Shown here in pieces: positions 7,495 through 15,338 of a DNA stretch of 24,243 nucleotides. The stretch comes from Atribacteria bacterium SCGC AAA255-G05 (GTDB lineage Bacteria > Atribacterota > Phoenicimicrobiia > Phoenicimicrobiales > Phoenicimicrobiaceae): positions 1-24,243 of the forward strand of contig ASPA01000030.1 of the NCBI GenBank assembly GCA_000405605.1, read 5' to 3'. Numbering within the stretch: the first letter of the stretch is position 1; every line of letters begins with the position of its first letter. The translations under genes and the position numbers were made by a program. A model generated the notes under the pieces. The model saw nothing but the letters and a program-made list of their open reading frames with translations, was not told the origin of the DNA and searched no databases.

Positions 7495-8741
7495 TTGAGG
7501 GAAATTCCGAAAGTACTATGAAATCGTATCCAAAACTAATCTCCACAATTTCCGGTATCGAATACCCATTTGAGAGGATTGAAGAATTTGCTGATAATGG
7601 CGAATCCTTAGAAGTATTTATTCCCAACCTGGAAAAAACAAAGATTAAATCGGGGGAATATATATGGCAAAGATTTGCTGACTTTCTTCCTTTTACTCAG
7701 ATGAGTGAAGATTTTCATTTAGGTGAAGGAAATACTTCCTTGATTCAAGCTGATCAAAGATTACGAGAATTCACCGGAATTACTAATTTATTACTCAAAA
7801 ACGAAACCCAAAATCCCACATGGAGTTTTAAGGACAGGGGATCTTTGACTTGTATTTTTATGGCAAAAAAAATGGGTGAAAAGGTAACAGCTACTATTTC
7901 CTCGGGTAATATGGGAAATTCAATTGCTGCTTATGGTGCGAAAGCAGGTATTAAAGTAGTAGTGTTTGTTCCAGAATTTACCCCAAAAGAGAAGATTATG
8001 GCAATGTCCATTCACGGTGCAACCATTATAAAAGTTAAAGCTGAAGATTATTCCATGATGAAGAAGCATATATTAAGTTTTGCCAAAAAACTTAAATTAA
8101 GAATTGTTTCAGGAAATGGACCAATTAGAGTCGAAGGGTATAAATTAACAGCTTTTGAAATGTTTGAACAAATGAAAAATAAGGTGCCGGATTACATTGC
8201 AGTTCCCACATCTGCTTGCGGACATATTAGAGGTTTATTTAAGGGGTACCGAGAACTGAAAGAAGCGGGAATAACTAATAAATTGCCAAAGATGATAGTT
8301 GTCCAAGCTAAAAATAATAGCCCGATTGTAACTGCTATCAAACAAGGGGAAGAGCATGTTGTGCCATTTTTAAATTTTCATACTATTGCCGAAGCTATTA
8401 CTACTGGTAATCCCATGGGCGGAGATGAAATTATCCATAAAGCGAAAAAATATAATTGGCTTGCTGAAAGTGTATCAGAAGAAGAAATATTTGTTTCTCA
8501 AAAGAAGCTTGGAGAAGTTGGTTATTTTGTTGAACCAGCTTCTGCTACAAGTCTTTATGCGGTTAAAAAATTATTTAAAGCAGGAAAGATTGAAAAGGGT
8601 GCAACAGTTGTTATGATGTTAACCGGAACGGGTTTAAAAGATTTAGATGTATTTCAATATTATCATTTAAATGTTGTGGAAAGTAATATTAAAAGGGTAG
8701 AAGATGATGTCCGAAATTTACTGAAAAATATTTACCATTAA
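7479..8741 (+). CDS. thrC: Threonine synthase-like PLP enzyme
   Basis: This 420-residue fold-type II PLP enzyme shows LGEGNTSLI at 81-89, the PLP lysine K118 in NPTWSFKDRGS, the phosphate loop SSGNMGNSIAAYGAKAG at 141-157, and the C-terminal LTGTGLKDLD. These fit threonine synthase (O-phosphohomoserine to threonine) and its relatives, including cysteate synthase. The N-terminal segment SGIEYPFERIEEFADNGESLEV aligns with the CGxxYPL...CxCGGxLxV zinc-ribbon-like leader of many threonine synthases, but the cysteines are gone. The start is a TTG preceded by AAAGGGG, inside the nitroreductase remnant; a later in-frame ATG lies 13 codons in. No hom or thrB is adjacent; a TauE exporter and a YgiQ gene follow with gaps of about 25 and 12 bp. 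Substrate is uncertain. Confidence 0.78.
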   Translation: MYLSIIEGNSESTMKSYPKLISTISGIEYPFERIEEFADNGESLEVFIPNLEKTKIKSGEYIWQRFADFLPFTQMSEDFHLGEGNTSLIQADQRLREFTGITNLLLKNETQNPTWSFKDRGSLTCIFMAKKMGEKVTATISSGNMGNSIAAYGAKAGIKVVVFVPEFTPKEKIMAMSIHGATIIKVKAEDYSMMKKHILSFAKKLKLRIVSGNGPIRVEGYKLTAFEMFEQMKNKVPDYIAVPTSACGHIRGLFKGYRELKEAGITNKLPKMIVVQAKNNSPIVTAIKQGEEHVVPFLNFHTIAEAITTGNPMGGDEIIHKAKKYNWLAESVSEEEIFVSQKKLGEVGYFVEPASATSLYAVKKLFKAGKIEKGATVVMMLTGTGLKDLDVFQYYHLNVVESNIKRVEDDVRNLLKNIYH

Positions 8742-8767
8742 AAAAGAAAAAAAATAAGGAGATATTG

Positions 8768-9541
8768 ATGGATATATTAAACGTGGGATTAATCTTGGTA
8801 ACTGGTGTCGTAGCAGGATTTATGAATACTTTAGGAGGAGGAGGTTCCTTGCTTACTTTGCCGATGCTTATCTTTTTAGGATCGCCAGCAGCGGTAGCAA
8901 ATGGAACCAACCGTATTGCCTTGATGGTTCAGAATATTGTAGGTGTAAGTAATTTTCGTAGAAAGGGTTTTTTCTATCCAAAATTAGGTATTATCTTAGC
9001 AATTCCGGCAGTTTTCGGCTCTCTTCTAGGCGCAAGGTTTGCCATATCCGTTCCCGAAGAATTATTCCAAAAGATTTTAGCAGTAATTATGATTGTAGTC
9101 CTGATATTAATTCTTACCCGTCCGGAGAAAAAATTTTTAAAAGAAATCGAAGGAGAAAATCTAAGCACTGCTCGTCTTGTCGTATCCATTTTTGTTTTTT
9201 TTGGAGTTGGTTTATATGGTGGATTTATTCAAGCCGGAGTAGGATTTATTATTATCTCAGCCCTGGCTTTAATTACGGGAATGTCTTTGGTAAAAATTAA
9301 TAGTTTGAAACTTTTTATTGTTCTTATTTATATTTCTTCTTCTTTAGTAGTTTTTATAATTCATGGCAAAGTAGATTGGATTTTAGGATTAACCTTAGCT
9401 ATTGGGAATGCCCTTGGTGCATATTTGGGGAGTAATTTTGCGGTGAGTAAGGGAGATAAATGGATTAGAGTATTTATTGTTATTGCAATTTTATCTATGT
9501 CTGCTAAACTGCTTGGGCTTTTTAATTTTTTGGGGTTATAA
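8768..9541 (+). CDS. TauE/SafE-family membrane exporter
   Basis: This protein of about 257 residues is almost entirely hydrophobic, with some eight membrane segments and two similar halves. The family's glycine-rich loop is seen near the N-terminus (GFMNTLGGGGSLLTLPML) and its counterpart in the second half (YGGFIQAGVGFIIISALAL). Known members are proposed to export sulfite, sulfoacetate or other organosulfonates, but many have unknown cargo. The ATG at 8768 is chosen over the TTG just before it because AAGGAG (8756-8761) is at the better spacing. It sits between the PLP enzyme and the YgiQ gene in one tight run, so the three are probably co-transcribed. Confidence 0.85.
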   Translation: MDILNVGLILVTGVVAGFMNTLGGGGSLLTLPMLIFLGSPAAVANGTNRIALMVQNIVGVSNFRRKGFFYPKLGIILAIPAVFGSLLGARFAISVPEELFQKILAVIMIVVLILILTRPEKKFLKEIEGENLSTARLVVSIFVFFGVGLYGGFIQAGVGFIIISALALITGMSLVKINSLKLFIVLIYISSSLVVFIIHGKVDWILGLTLAIGNALGAYLGSNFAVSKGDKWIRVFIVIAILSMSAKLLGLFNFLGL

Positions 9542-9553
9542 AGGAGATAAAAG

Positions 9554-11254
9554 ATGTTTTTACCTACTACCAGAGAAGAGATGAAAAAATTATCCTGGGA
9601 TAGGCTGGATGTAATTATTGTAACCGGGGATACTTATATAGACAGTCCTTACATCGGAGCAGCGGTTATAGGAAAAGTACTCCAGGTGGCAGGATATAAG
9701 GTGGGTATTATCGCCCAGCCAGATACAGAGAGGGGGAAAGATATTAGCAGACTGGGAGAGCCCGCTCTCTTCTGGGGAGTTACTGCCGGTTCGGTAGATT
9801 CGATGGTAGCCAATTATACTGCTCTTAAGAAGAGGAGGAGGAAAGATGATTTCACTCCCGGAGGTAAAAATACCAGGAGGCCTGATCGGGCAACTATACT
9901 CTATTCTAATTTGATAAGAAAATATTTTAAAAATACTAGACCGATTATCCTGGGAGGAATAGAAGCGAGCCTGCGCCGAATAGCCCATTATGATTATTGG
10001 GATAACAAAATAAGAAGAGCGATACTTTTTGATGCCAAGGCCGACATTTTAGTCTATGGCATGGGAGAAAAGTCTGTTTTGAAATTAGCCCATAATTTAA
10101 AAACCGGGAAGGACTGGAAAGATGTCAGAGGGATATGCTACATCTCTACTAACCCTAAAGAAGAATATATAATACTTCCTTCTTATCAGGAGATTAAAGA
10201 AGATAAGAAAAAATTTATCTCTATGTTCTATACCTTTTATGTAAACAATGACCCACTAACTGCCAGAGGATTATGTCAACAGCAGGATAGCAGATATTTA
10301 ATTCAAAATCCCCCGGCTTATCCTCTTGCACAGAAGGAACTGGACAGGGTTCATGATTTGACCTACGAAAGAGAAGTTCACCCTTTTTATAAAAAAGAGG
10401 GAGAAGTAAAAGCCCTGGAGACTATAAAATTTTCTATTACTACTCACCGCGGTTGTTACGGGGAGTGTAATTTCTGTTCCATAACTGTCCATCAGGGAAG
10501 GGTTATACAAGGAAGAAGCGAGAAGTCGATTTTAAGAGAAGCAAAATTATTAACCAGGTTGAAGGATTTTAAAGGATATATTTTAGATGTGGGCGGACCC
10601 ACCGCCAATATGTACAGAATAGAATGTCAGAAGAAATTAAAATCAGGAAGCTGTCCCGATAAGAGATGTCTGTATCCGCAGTTTTGTTCGAATTTAAAGA
10701 TAAATCATAAAAAGCAGATGGAAATTTTAAAGAAAATAAGGCAGATTGAGGGGATAAAAAAGGTTTTTGTTGCCTCAGGAATACGCTATGATATGGTCTT
10801 GGGTGACCAAAAATACGGAGAAAAATATTTACGCGAATTAGTTAAATATCATATCTCCGGCCAACTTAAAATTGCCCCTGAACATACGGAAAATAATATA
10901 TTGGAAAAAATGGGCAAACCTGACCAGGGGTATCTAAAAAGATTTAGGGATAAATTTTTACAGATAAATAAAGAACAGAAGAAGAAACAATTTTTAACTT
11001 ATTATTTAATTGCCGCTCATCCGGGATGCAGGGAAGAAGATATGTACAGATTAAAAAAATATACTTCTAAAGAGTTGAAACTTAATCCGGAACAAGTCCA
11101 GATATTTACCCCCACTCCTTCAACCTATTCTACTCTGATGTATTACACTGAAATAGACCCTTTTACCGGAAAAGCAATTTATGTTGAGAAGGATTTAAAA
11201 AAGAAAGGAATACAGAAAGCGATTGTGGTAGAAAAGAAAAGTAAACTTCAATAG
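9554..11254 (+). CDS. YgiQ-family radical SAM protein (UPF0313)
   Basis: This is a 566-residue cytoplasmic protein. The N-terminal YgiQ domain reads DVIIVTGDTYIDSPYIGAAVIGKVLQ and RPIILGGIEASLRRIAHYDYWD. The radical SAM core begins with HRGCYGECNFC, placing the [4Fe-4S] ligands at C301, C305 and C308, and continues with LDVGGPTANMYRIEC, a cysteine-rich segment SGSCPDKRCLYPQFC, ASGIRYD and QLKIAPEHTE. The family is widespread and conserved, but its reaction has not been established to my knowledge. The protein is shorter than long forms such as the E. coli one, mainly at the C-terminus. It begins 12 bp after the TauE gene with AAAGGAGAT before the ATG. Confidence 0.9.
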   Translation: MFLPTTREEMKKLSWDRLDVIIVTGDTYIDSPYIGAAVIGKVLQVAGYKVGIIAQPDTERGKDISRLGEPALFWGVTAGSVDSMVANYTALKKRRRKDDFTPGGKNTRRPDRATILYSNLIRKYFKNTRPIILGGIEASLRRIAHYDYWDNKIRRAILFDAKADILVYGMGEKSVLKLAHNLKTGKDWKDVRGICYISTNPKEEYIILPSYQEIKEDKKKFISMFYTFYVNNDPLTARGLCQQQDSRYLIQNPPAYPLAQKELDRVHDLTYEREVHPFYKKEGEVKALETIKFSITTHRGCYGECNFCSITVHQGRVIQGRSEKSILREAKLLTRLKDFKGYILDVGGPTANMYRIECQKKLKSGSCPDKRCLYPQFCSNLKINHKKQMEILKKIRQIEGIKKVFVASGIRYDMVLGDQKYGEKYLRELVKYHISGQLKIAPEHTENNILEKMGKPDQGYLKRFRDKFLQINKEQKKKQFLTYYLIAAHPGCREEDMYRLKKYTSKELKLNPEQVQIFTPTPSTYSTLMYYTEIDPFTGKAIYVEKDLKKKGIQKAIVVEKKSKLQ

Positions 11255-11269
11255 GAATTTTATTTTAAA

Positions 11270-11298
11270 TTACCATATTAATAGAAGTGTGATATACT
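11270..11298 (+). promoter_or_regulatory. Promoter with extended -10 for the EamA gene
   Basis: TTACCA (11270-11275), a 17-base spacer and TATACT (11293-11298), with TG at 11290-11291 forming an extended -10 element. Transcription would start near 11305, leaving a very AT-rich leader of about 105 nt before the ATG at 11412. Confidence 0.55.
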
Positions 11299-11411
11299 TT
11301 TATTTACTATTTAACCTTTAAATGTACTAACCAAATAGTATATTTTTTTATAAAGATAAAAAATTAAAAATAATAATAGTAATTAAATATTTTAAATAAA
11401 GGAAATAAAAT

Positions 11412-12302
11412 ATGAGCAAAAATAGCAGGCAAGAAAAGATATCTATCGATTTCCGTATTATAATGGCAATAGCATTTACTCTAATTTTTTGGGCTTCTGC
11501 CTTTGCGGGTATAAGGGCGGGATTAAAAGCCTACAGCCCGGGAAATTTAGTTCTTTTTCGTTTTTTAACAGCTTCATTAGTTTTATTAGTTTATGCTATA
11601 GTTACTCGCATGCCTTTACCTGAAAGAAAAGATCTGCCTGCAATATTTTTTCTTGGCTTTTTAGGAATAACCGTTTATCATCTTGCCCTCACCTTTGGAG
11701 AATTAAAAGTAACTGCCGGTTCTGCCAGTCTTTTAATTGCCTCCGCCCCTATTTTTACGGCTATTTTAGCTATGTTTATTCTGAAAGAAAAGATTAAGAC
11801 CTGGGGTTGGATAGGAATTGTAATCAGCTTTTTGGGAGTAAGTTTAGTTGCCAGAGGAGAAGGTGAAGGAGTTAGATTTGAACCAGCGGCTTTTTTGATT
11901 TTATTAGCTGCCGTAAGTACAAGTTTTTATTTTGTTTTACAAAAACCTTATTTGAAGAAATATTCTCCTTTAAAATTTGTAACCTATACAATCTGGAGTG
12001 GTACTTTTTTTCAAATGTTTTTTTCTCAAGGTTTATTTCAGAATATAAAAAATGCACCGATTGAGGCAACATTGGCCATTATTTATCTGGGTATTTTTCC
12101 GGCTGCCTTAGCTTATATTACCTGGACGTATGTCCTTTCTCGAATTCCAGCTTCTTTAGCAGCGAGCTATCTTTATTTATCCCCGGTATTAGCCATATTA
12201 ATCGCCTGGATATGGTTAGGAGAAATGCCTTTCTTTTTATCATTAGTGGGAGGGGCTCTTGCTTTAGTCGGGGTAATAATTGTGAATGTTTGGGGAAGAT
12301 GA
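11412..12302 (+). CDS. EamA-family (DMT superfamily) transporter
   Basis: This 296-residue integral membrane protein has about ten helices arranged as two EamA repeats. The first carries LIFWASAFAGIRAGLKAYSPGNLVLFRFL, LGITVYHLALTFGELKVTAGSASLLIASAPIFTAI and LKEKIKTWGWIGIVISFLGVSLV. The second carries AVSTSFYFVLQKPYLKKYSPL and SRIPASLAASYLYLSPVLAILIAWIWLGEMP. These are standard signatures of drug/metabolite transporters; cargo cannot be predicted. The ribosome site (AAAGGAAA) is moderate. A separate promoter lies upstream. It shares the family, but not close identity, with the minus-strand gene at 18121-19017. Confidence 0.88.
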   Translation: MSKNSRQEKISIDFRIIMAIAFTLIFWASAFAGIRAGLKAYSPGNLVLFRFLTASLVLLVYAIVTRMPLPERKDLPAIFFLGFLGITVYHLALTFGELKVTAGSASLLIASAPIFTAILAMFILKEKIKTWGWIGIVISFLGVSLVARGEGEGVRFEPAAFLILLAAVSTSFYFVLQKPYLKKYSPLKFVTYTIWSGTFFQMFFSQGLFQNIKNAPIEATLAIIYLGIFPAALAYITWTYVLSRIPASLAASYLYLSPVLAILIAWIWLGEMPFFLSLVGGALALVGVIIVNVWGR

Positions 12303-12453
12303 GGCTTTTTTAAAAAAATAAAAATATTTTAAATAAAAAAAAGGATTTTGAAACTATTTTATAGAATATATTTAAAGAAACTATTTTAATAAAGAATTAA
12401 TAAACTATTTAAAGTGAGCAAAATATTAATATTATTTCATATTAATTCAGGGG

Positions 12454-14256
12454 GTGAGGGAAATTAAATCAAAATTGACCATAGGTTTCATATTATTAAT
12501 CATTATAATAATATTTTCTTTTACTAATTTACTTATTTATGCCGAGCGGAGTTTTGAAATAACTGATTATCAAGCTCAGGTGAAAATATTAGAAAATGGT
12601 GATATTCAGGTAAGCGAAATTTTTGAGTATAATTTTGACGGAGATTTTAATGGAATTATAAGAGACATAGGAATAAAAGGTTCGGATGGATTTAAGTATT
12701 TCAATGCTTCCGAATATCTCCCCGAAGATAAAGAATTAGAATATACTCAAAGTCTCGCCGCAGATATGGTGACTTATAAAATTTATGATGCATCCAGTAA
12801 TGAAAGAAAATTATTTTTGCTGGAGTACCAGTTAAAAAATGCTGCAACTTTATACAATGATACTGCAGAATTTTACTGGAAATTTTTTGATAAAACCAAT
12901 ACTTCTCCCATCGGTCACATTAAAATAGAAATAGAGCTCCCGTCTGCAGAAGTTTCGGCAGAAGAACTAAAAGTATTCGGGCATGGCCCACTAGCTGGAA
13001 ACGTATCTATCCGGGAGGACGGAAAAGTAGTATATGAAGTTTTTGGCTTATCTTCGGGAGAAATGGTGGAAGCGAGAATCTTATTCCCCGCCAGCCTGAT
13101 TCCCAATAGCACCAAAGTAATTAACCAGAATAAATTTGCTGAAATAATGAAAGAGGAATTAGGATGGGCTAAAAAAGCAGATCGAGGGAAAGGTTTTAAT
13201 ATCATAGTTATCTTATTAATTCCATTGGTAATTTTATTTAATATATTCCAGGCTATTCGGCTTTATTTTAAATATGATAGGGAACTTAAGCCAGAAGTTG
13301 AAATGGATTATTACCGTGAATTACCCCAGGATATTACACCCGCAGTTTTGAGTAAATTAATGAGTATCCAGGGGGTGGGTAGTAAAGATATTATGGCGAC
13401 TTTGATGGACCTGGTACGCAAGAAATATTTAAAGATTGAAGAGATTCAAGCAGGAAGAAAAAAGGATTATAAATTTTTATTAATTGAAAGTGAATCCACT
13501 AATTTAAAAGAACATGAATCATATTTAATCCATTGGCTTTTTTATTCTATCGGTGATGGAGCGAGTGTTACTTTAAAAGAAATAAAAGACTATGCTAAGG
13601 CATCAAGAACCCAGAGCAGTTTTCGGAGCAATTATTCTAAATGGGTAAAAAAAGTGGGAGATGAATTTAAAAAGTATAATTATTTCGGTGAATCGAAAGA
13701 AGGATTAAAAGCCGCTGGTAAGGTAGTTTTAATGGAATTTGCCGGAATATTTTTATTGTTTACCCTGGGAATTCTATTAAGAGTACAATTATTTATTCTA
13801 ATACCCTTATTGTTTACTGTCATCTTCACTGGCTTTGCGGTGATAGTCTATGGTGCAATATTAAGAAAAAAGACTCAAATCGGAGTTAATGAATATACCA
13901 AATGGAGGGCATTTAAAAAATTCTTATTACATTTTAGCAATATGAAGGATTATGAAATTCCCTCTATAGTAGTTTGGGAGCATTATCTGGTGTATGCTAT
14001 CTCTCTGGGAGTAGCAGACAAAGTAATTTCAAAATTAAAGCTGGTCTTAAGTAATCAAGATATATCCTTAACGAATTCTACCTACTTATACTGTATGACT
14101 GATAGAAGCGGACGATTGAATAGCAGTATGTTCAAGTCTTTTGATACAGTATTTAGTTCTGCTTTTGCCACTACAAGTTCTTCAACTGGTTCCGGTGGTG
14201 GCTTCTCTTCCGGTGGCGGAGGCGGAGGCGGAGGTGGCGGAGCCGGTGCTTTTTAA
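12454..14256 (+). CDS. DUF2207 membrane protein with poly-glycine tail
   Basis: This 600-residue protein starts with a signal segment (KSKLTIGFILLIIIIIFSF, possible cleavage after LLIYA). The extracytoplasmic DUF2207 domain follows (YQAQVKILENGDIQVSEIFEYNF with FNGIIRDIG), then a helix near 248-268, a cytoplasmic region with a winged-helix-like stretch (GVGSKDIMATLMDLVRKKYLKIEE), two helices near 425-470, and a C-terminal domain ending in a glycine run. This order and tail are typical of DUF2207 (YciQ-like) proteins, whose function is unknown and which often sit beside LemA, as here. The start is unsure: GTG at 12454 keeps a positively charged n-region but overlaps the G-rich ribosome site; TTG at 12475 is the alternative. 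Confidence 0.87.
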   Translation: MREIKSKLTIGFILLIIIIIFSFTNLLIYAERSFEITDYQAQVKILENGDIQVSEIFEYNFDGDFNGIIRDIGIKGSDGFKYFNASEYLPEDKELEYTQSLAADMVTYKIYDASSNERKLFLLEYQLKNAATLYNDTAEFYWKFFDKTNTSPIGHIKIEIELPSAEVSAEELKVFGHGPLAGNVSIREDGKVVYEVFGLSSGEMVEARILFPASLIPNSTKVINQNKFAEIMKEELGWAKKADRGKGFNIIVILLIPLVILFNIFQAIRLYFKYDRELKPEVEMDYYRELPQDITPAVLSKLMSIQGVGSKDIMATLMDLVRKKYLKIEEIQAGRKKDYKFLLIESESTNLKEHESYLIHWLFYSIGDGASVTLKEIKDYAKASRTQSSFRSNYSKWVKKVGDEFKKYNYFGESKEGLKAAGKVVLMEFAGIFLLFTLGILLRVQLFILIPLLFTVIFTGFAVIVYGAILRKKTQIGVNEYTKWRAFKKFLLHFSNMKDYEIPSIVVWEHYLVYAISLGVADKVISKLKLVLSNQDISLTNSTYLYCMTDRSGRLNSSMFKSFDTVFSSAFATTSSSTGSGGGFSSGGGGGGGGGGAGAF

Positions 14257-14294
14257 ATAATTTATCAAGATAAAAAAGAGAAAGGGGTGTTTTT

Positions 14295-14837
14295 ATGAAT
14301 TTTATAATGATTTTTGTTATTCTAATTGTATTATGGGGGGTTTTAACTTACAATAAATTAGTAACCTTAAGAAGTAGAATAGATAATTCCTGGGCGCAGA
14401 TCGATGTTCAGCTAAAAAGAAGATTTAATCTAATTCCTAACCTGGTAAGTTCCGTAAAAGGATACGCCAAGCATGAGAAAGAAACATTAGAAGAAGTGAC
14501 TGCATCCAGAACCAAATATTTATCAGCAAAAACACCGGAGGAAAAATTAGGAGCGAATTCAGAGTTAACGGGTGTCCTCAGTCGATTATTTGCAGTAGCT
14601 GAAAATTATCCTGATTTAAAGGCCAATACAAATTTCCTGGATTTACAAAAACAATTGAAAGATACCGAAGACAAAATAGGTTATTCAAGACAATTCTATA
14701 ATGATACTGCCATGAAATATAATATAGCTATAATTCAAGTACCTACTTCAGTAGTTGCCAATCTGTTTAGCTTTACCAGCAGGCCTTATTACAAAACAGA
14801 GGGAGAAGAAAGAGAAAACGTTGAAGTAAAATTTTAA
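14295..14837 (+). CDS. lemA: LemA family protein
   Basis: This 180-residue protein has one N-terminal membrane helix (IMIFVILIVLWGVLTY) and the characteristic LemA helical domain: NSWAQIDVQLKRRFNLIPNLVSSVKGYAKHEKETLEEV, then LSRLFAVAENYPDLKANTNFLDLQKQLKDTEDKIGYSRQFYNDTAMKYN, and a C-terminal VVANLFSFTSRPYYKT. LemA proteins are membrane-anchored with an outward helical bundle; their role is poorly defined. It lies 38 bp after the DUF2207 gene with AAAGGGGTG before the ATG, a pairing seen in many bacteria, so the two products probably work together in the membrane. Confidence 0.93.
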   Translation: MNFIMIFVILIVLWGVLTYNKLVTLRSRIDNSWAQIDVQLKRRFNLIPNLVSSVKGYAKHEKETLEEVTASRTKYLSAKTPEEKLGANSELTGVLSRLFAVAENYPDLKANTNFLDLQKQLKDTEDKIGYSRQFYNDTAMKYNIAIIQVPTSVVANLFSFTSRPYYKTEGEERENVEVKF

Positions 14838-14909
14838 AAATATTGATTCATTCCCAGTATCTTTCTTTAGTTTAAGTTCTCAAGAAAAGTCGCTTTAGGA
14901 AAAACCTTA

Positions 14910-15299
14910 ATGTTTTCAAGATGGAAAGAAAAAGCAAAAAAACTGAAACAAGAAATTTATGCCCTATATCTGGCTTATAAAGATCCGAGAGTGTCTTGGT
15001 GTGCTAAAATTTTCATAGTAATAATTGTAGGATATGCAGTAAGTCCAATAGACTTAATACCAGATTTTATTCCTGTAATTGGCTATTTGGATGATTTAAT
15101 TCTCTTGCCCTTGGGGATTATTTTGGCTATAAAGATGATACCAGGAGAAGTAATGGAAGAATGTCGAAAGGAGTCTGTAAAAGGTATAAAGGATAAAAAA
15201 ATTGCAGTAATTGGCTTAATCATTATAATTAGTATTTGGTTGTTATTGTTATATTTAATATTCACTAAAATAATTTTTTATAAGATTAAATCCTATTAA
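14910..15299 (+). CDS. YkvA-like DUF1232 membrane protein
   Basis: The 129-residue protein carries the DUF1232 hallmark YAVSPIDLIPDFIPVIGYLDDL at about residues 42-62, with hydrophobic stretches on either side and a further membrane helix at about 97-120. The N-terminal 20 residues are strongly basic (MFSRWKEKAKKLKQE). DUF1232/YkvA proteins are small membrane proteins of unknown function. The ribosome site is weak (AGGAAA). It is 72 bp after LemA on the same strand and may be co-transcribed with it. Confidence 0.88.
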   Translation: MFSRWKEKAKKLKQEIYALYLAYKDPRVSWCAKIFIVIIVGYAVSPIDLIPDFIPVIGYLDDLILLPLGIILAIKMIPGEVMEECRKESVKGIKDKKIAVIGLIIIISIWLLLLYLIFTKIIFYKIKSY

Positions 15300-15301
15300 A
15301 A

Positions 15302-15328
15302 TGATACAGAGAACCGTCTCCTGTATCA
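15302..15328. repeat. REP-like hairpin next to the MFS start
   Basis: TGATACAGAGA (15302-15312) pairs with TCTCCTGTATCA (15317-15328) across an ACCG loop, leaving one bulged C. The core GAGAACCGTCTCCTGT resembles short dispersed palindromes of the GGGGACGGTTCTCTGT type known from many genomes and often linked with REP-associated transposases. It lies 3 bp after the DUF1232 stop and about 10 bp before the MFS start, so it could affect termination of one gene and translation of the next. Confidence 0.6.
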
Positions 15329-15338
15329 AATTCAGGTG

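Noticed and set aside
9590..9988. 132-residue minus-strand frame
   Set aside because: Antisense shadow of the YgiQ-family gene.
12348..12376. Promoter for the DUF2207 gene from TTGAAA at 12348
   Set aside because: The position 17 bases downstream (TTTAAA) is a poor -10, and better -10 candidates are wrongly spaced.
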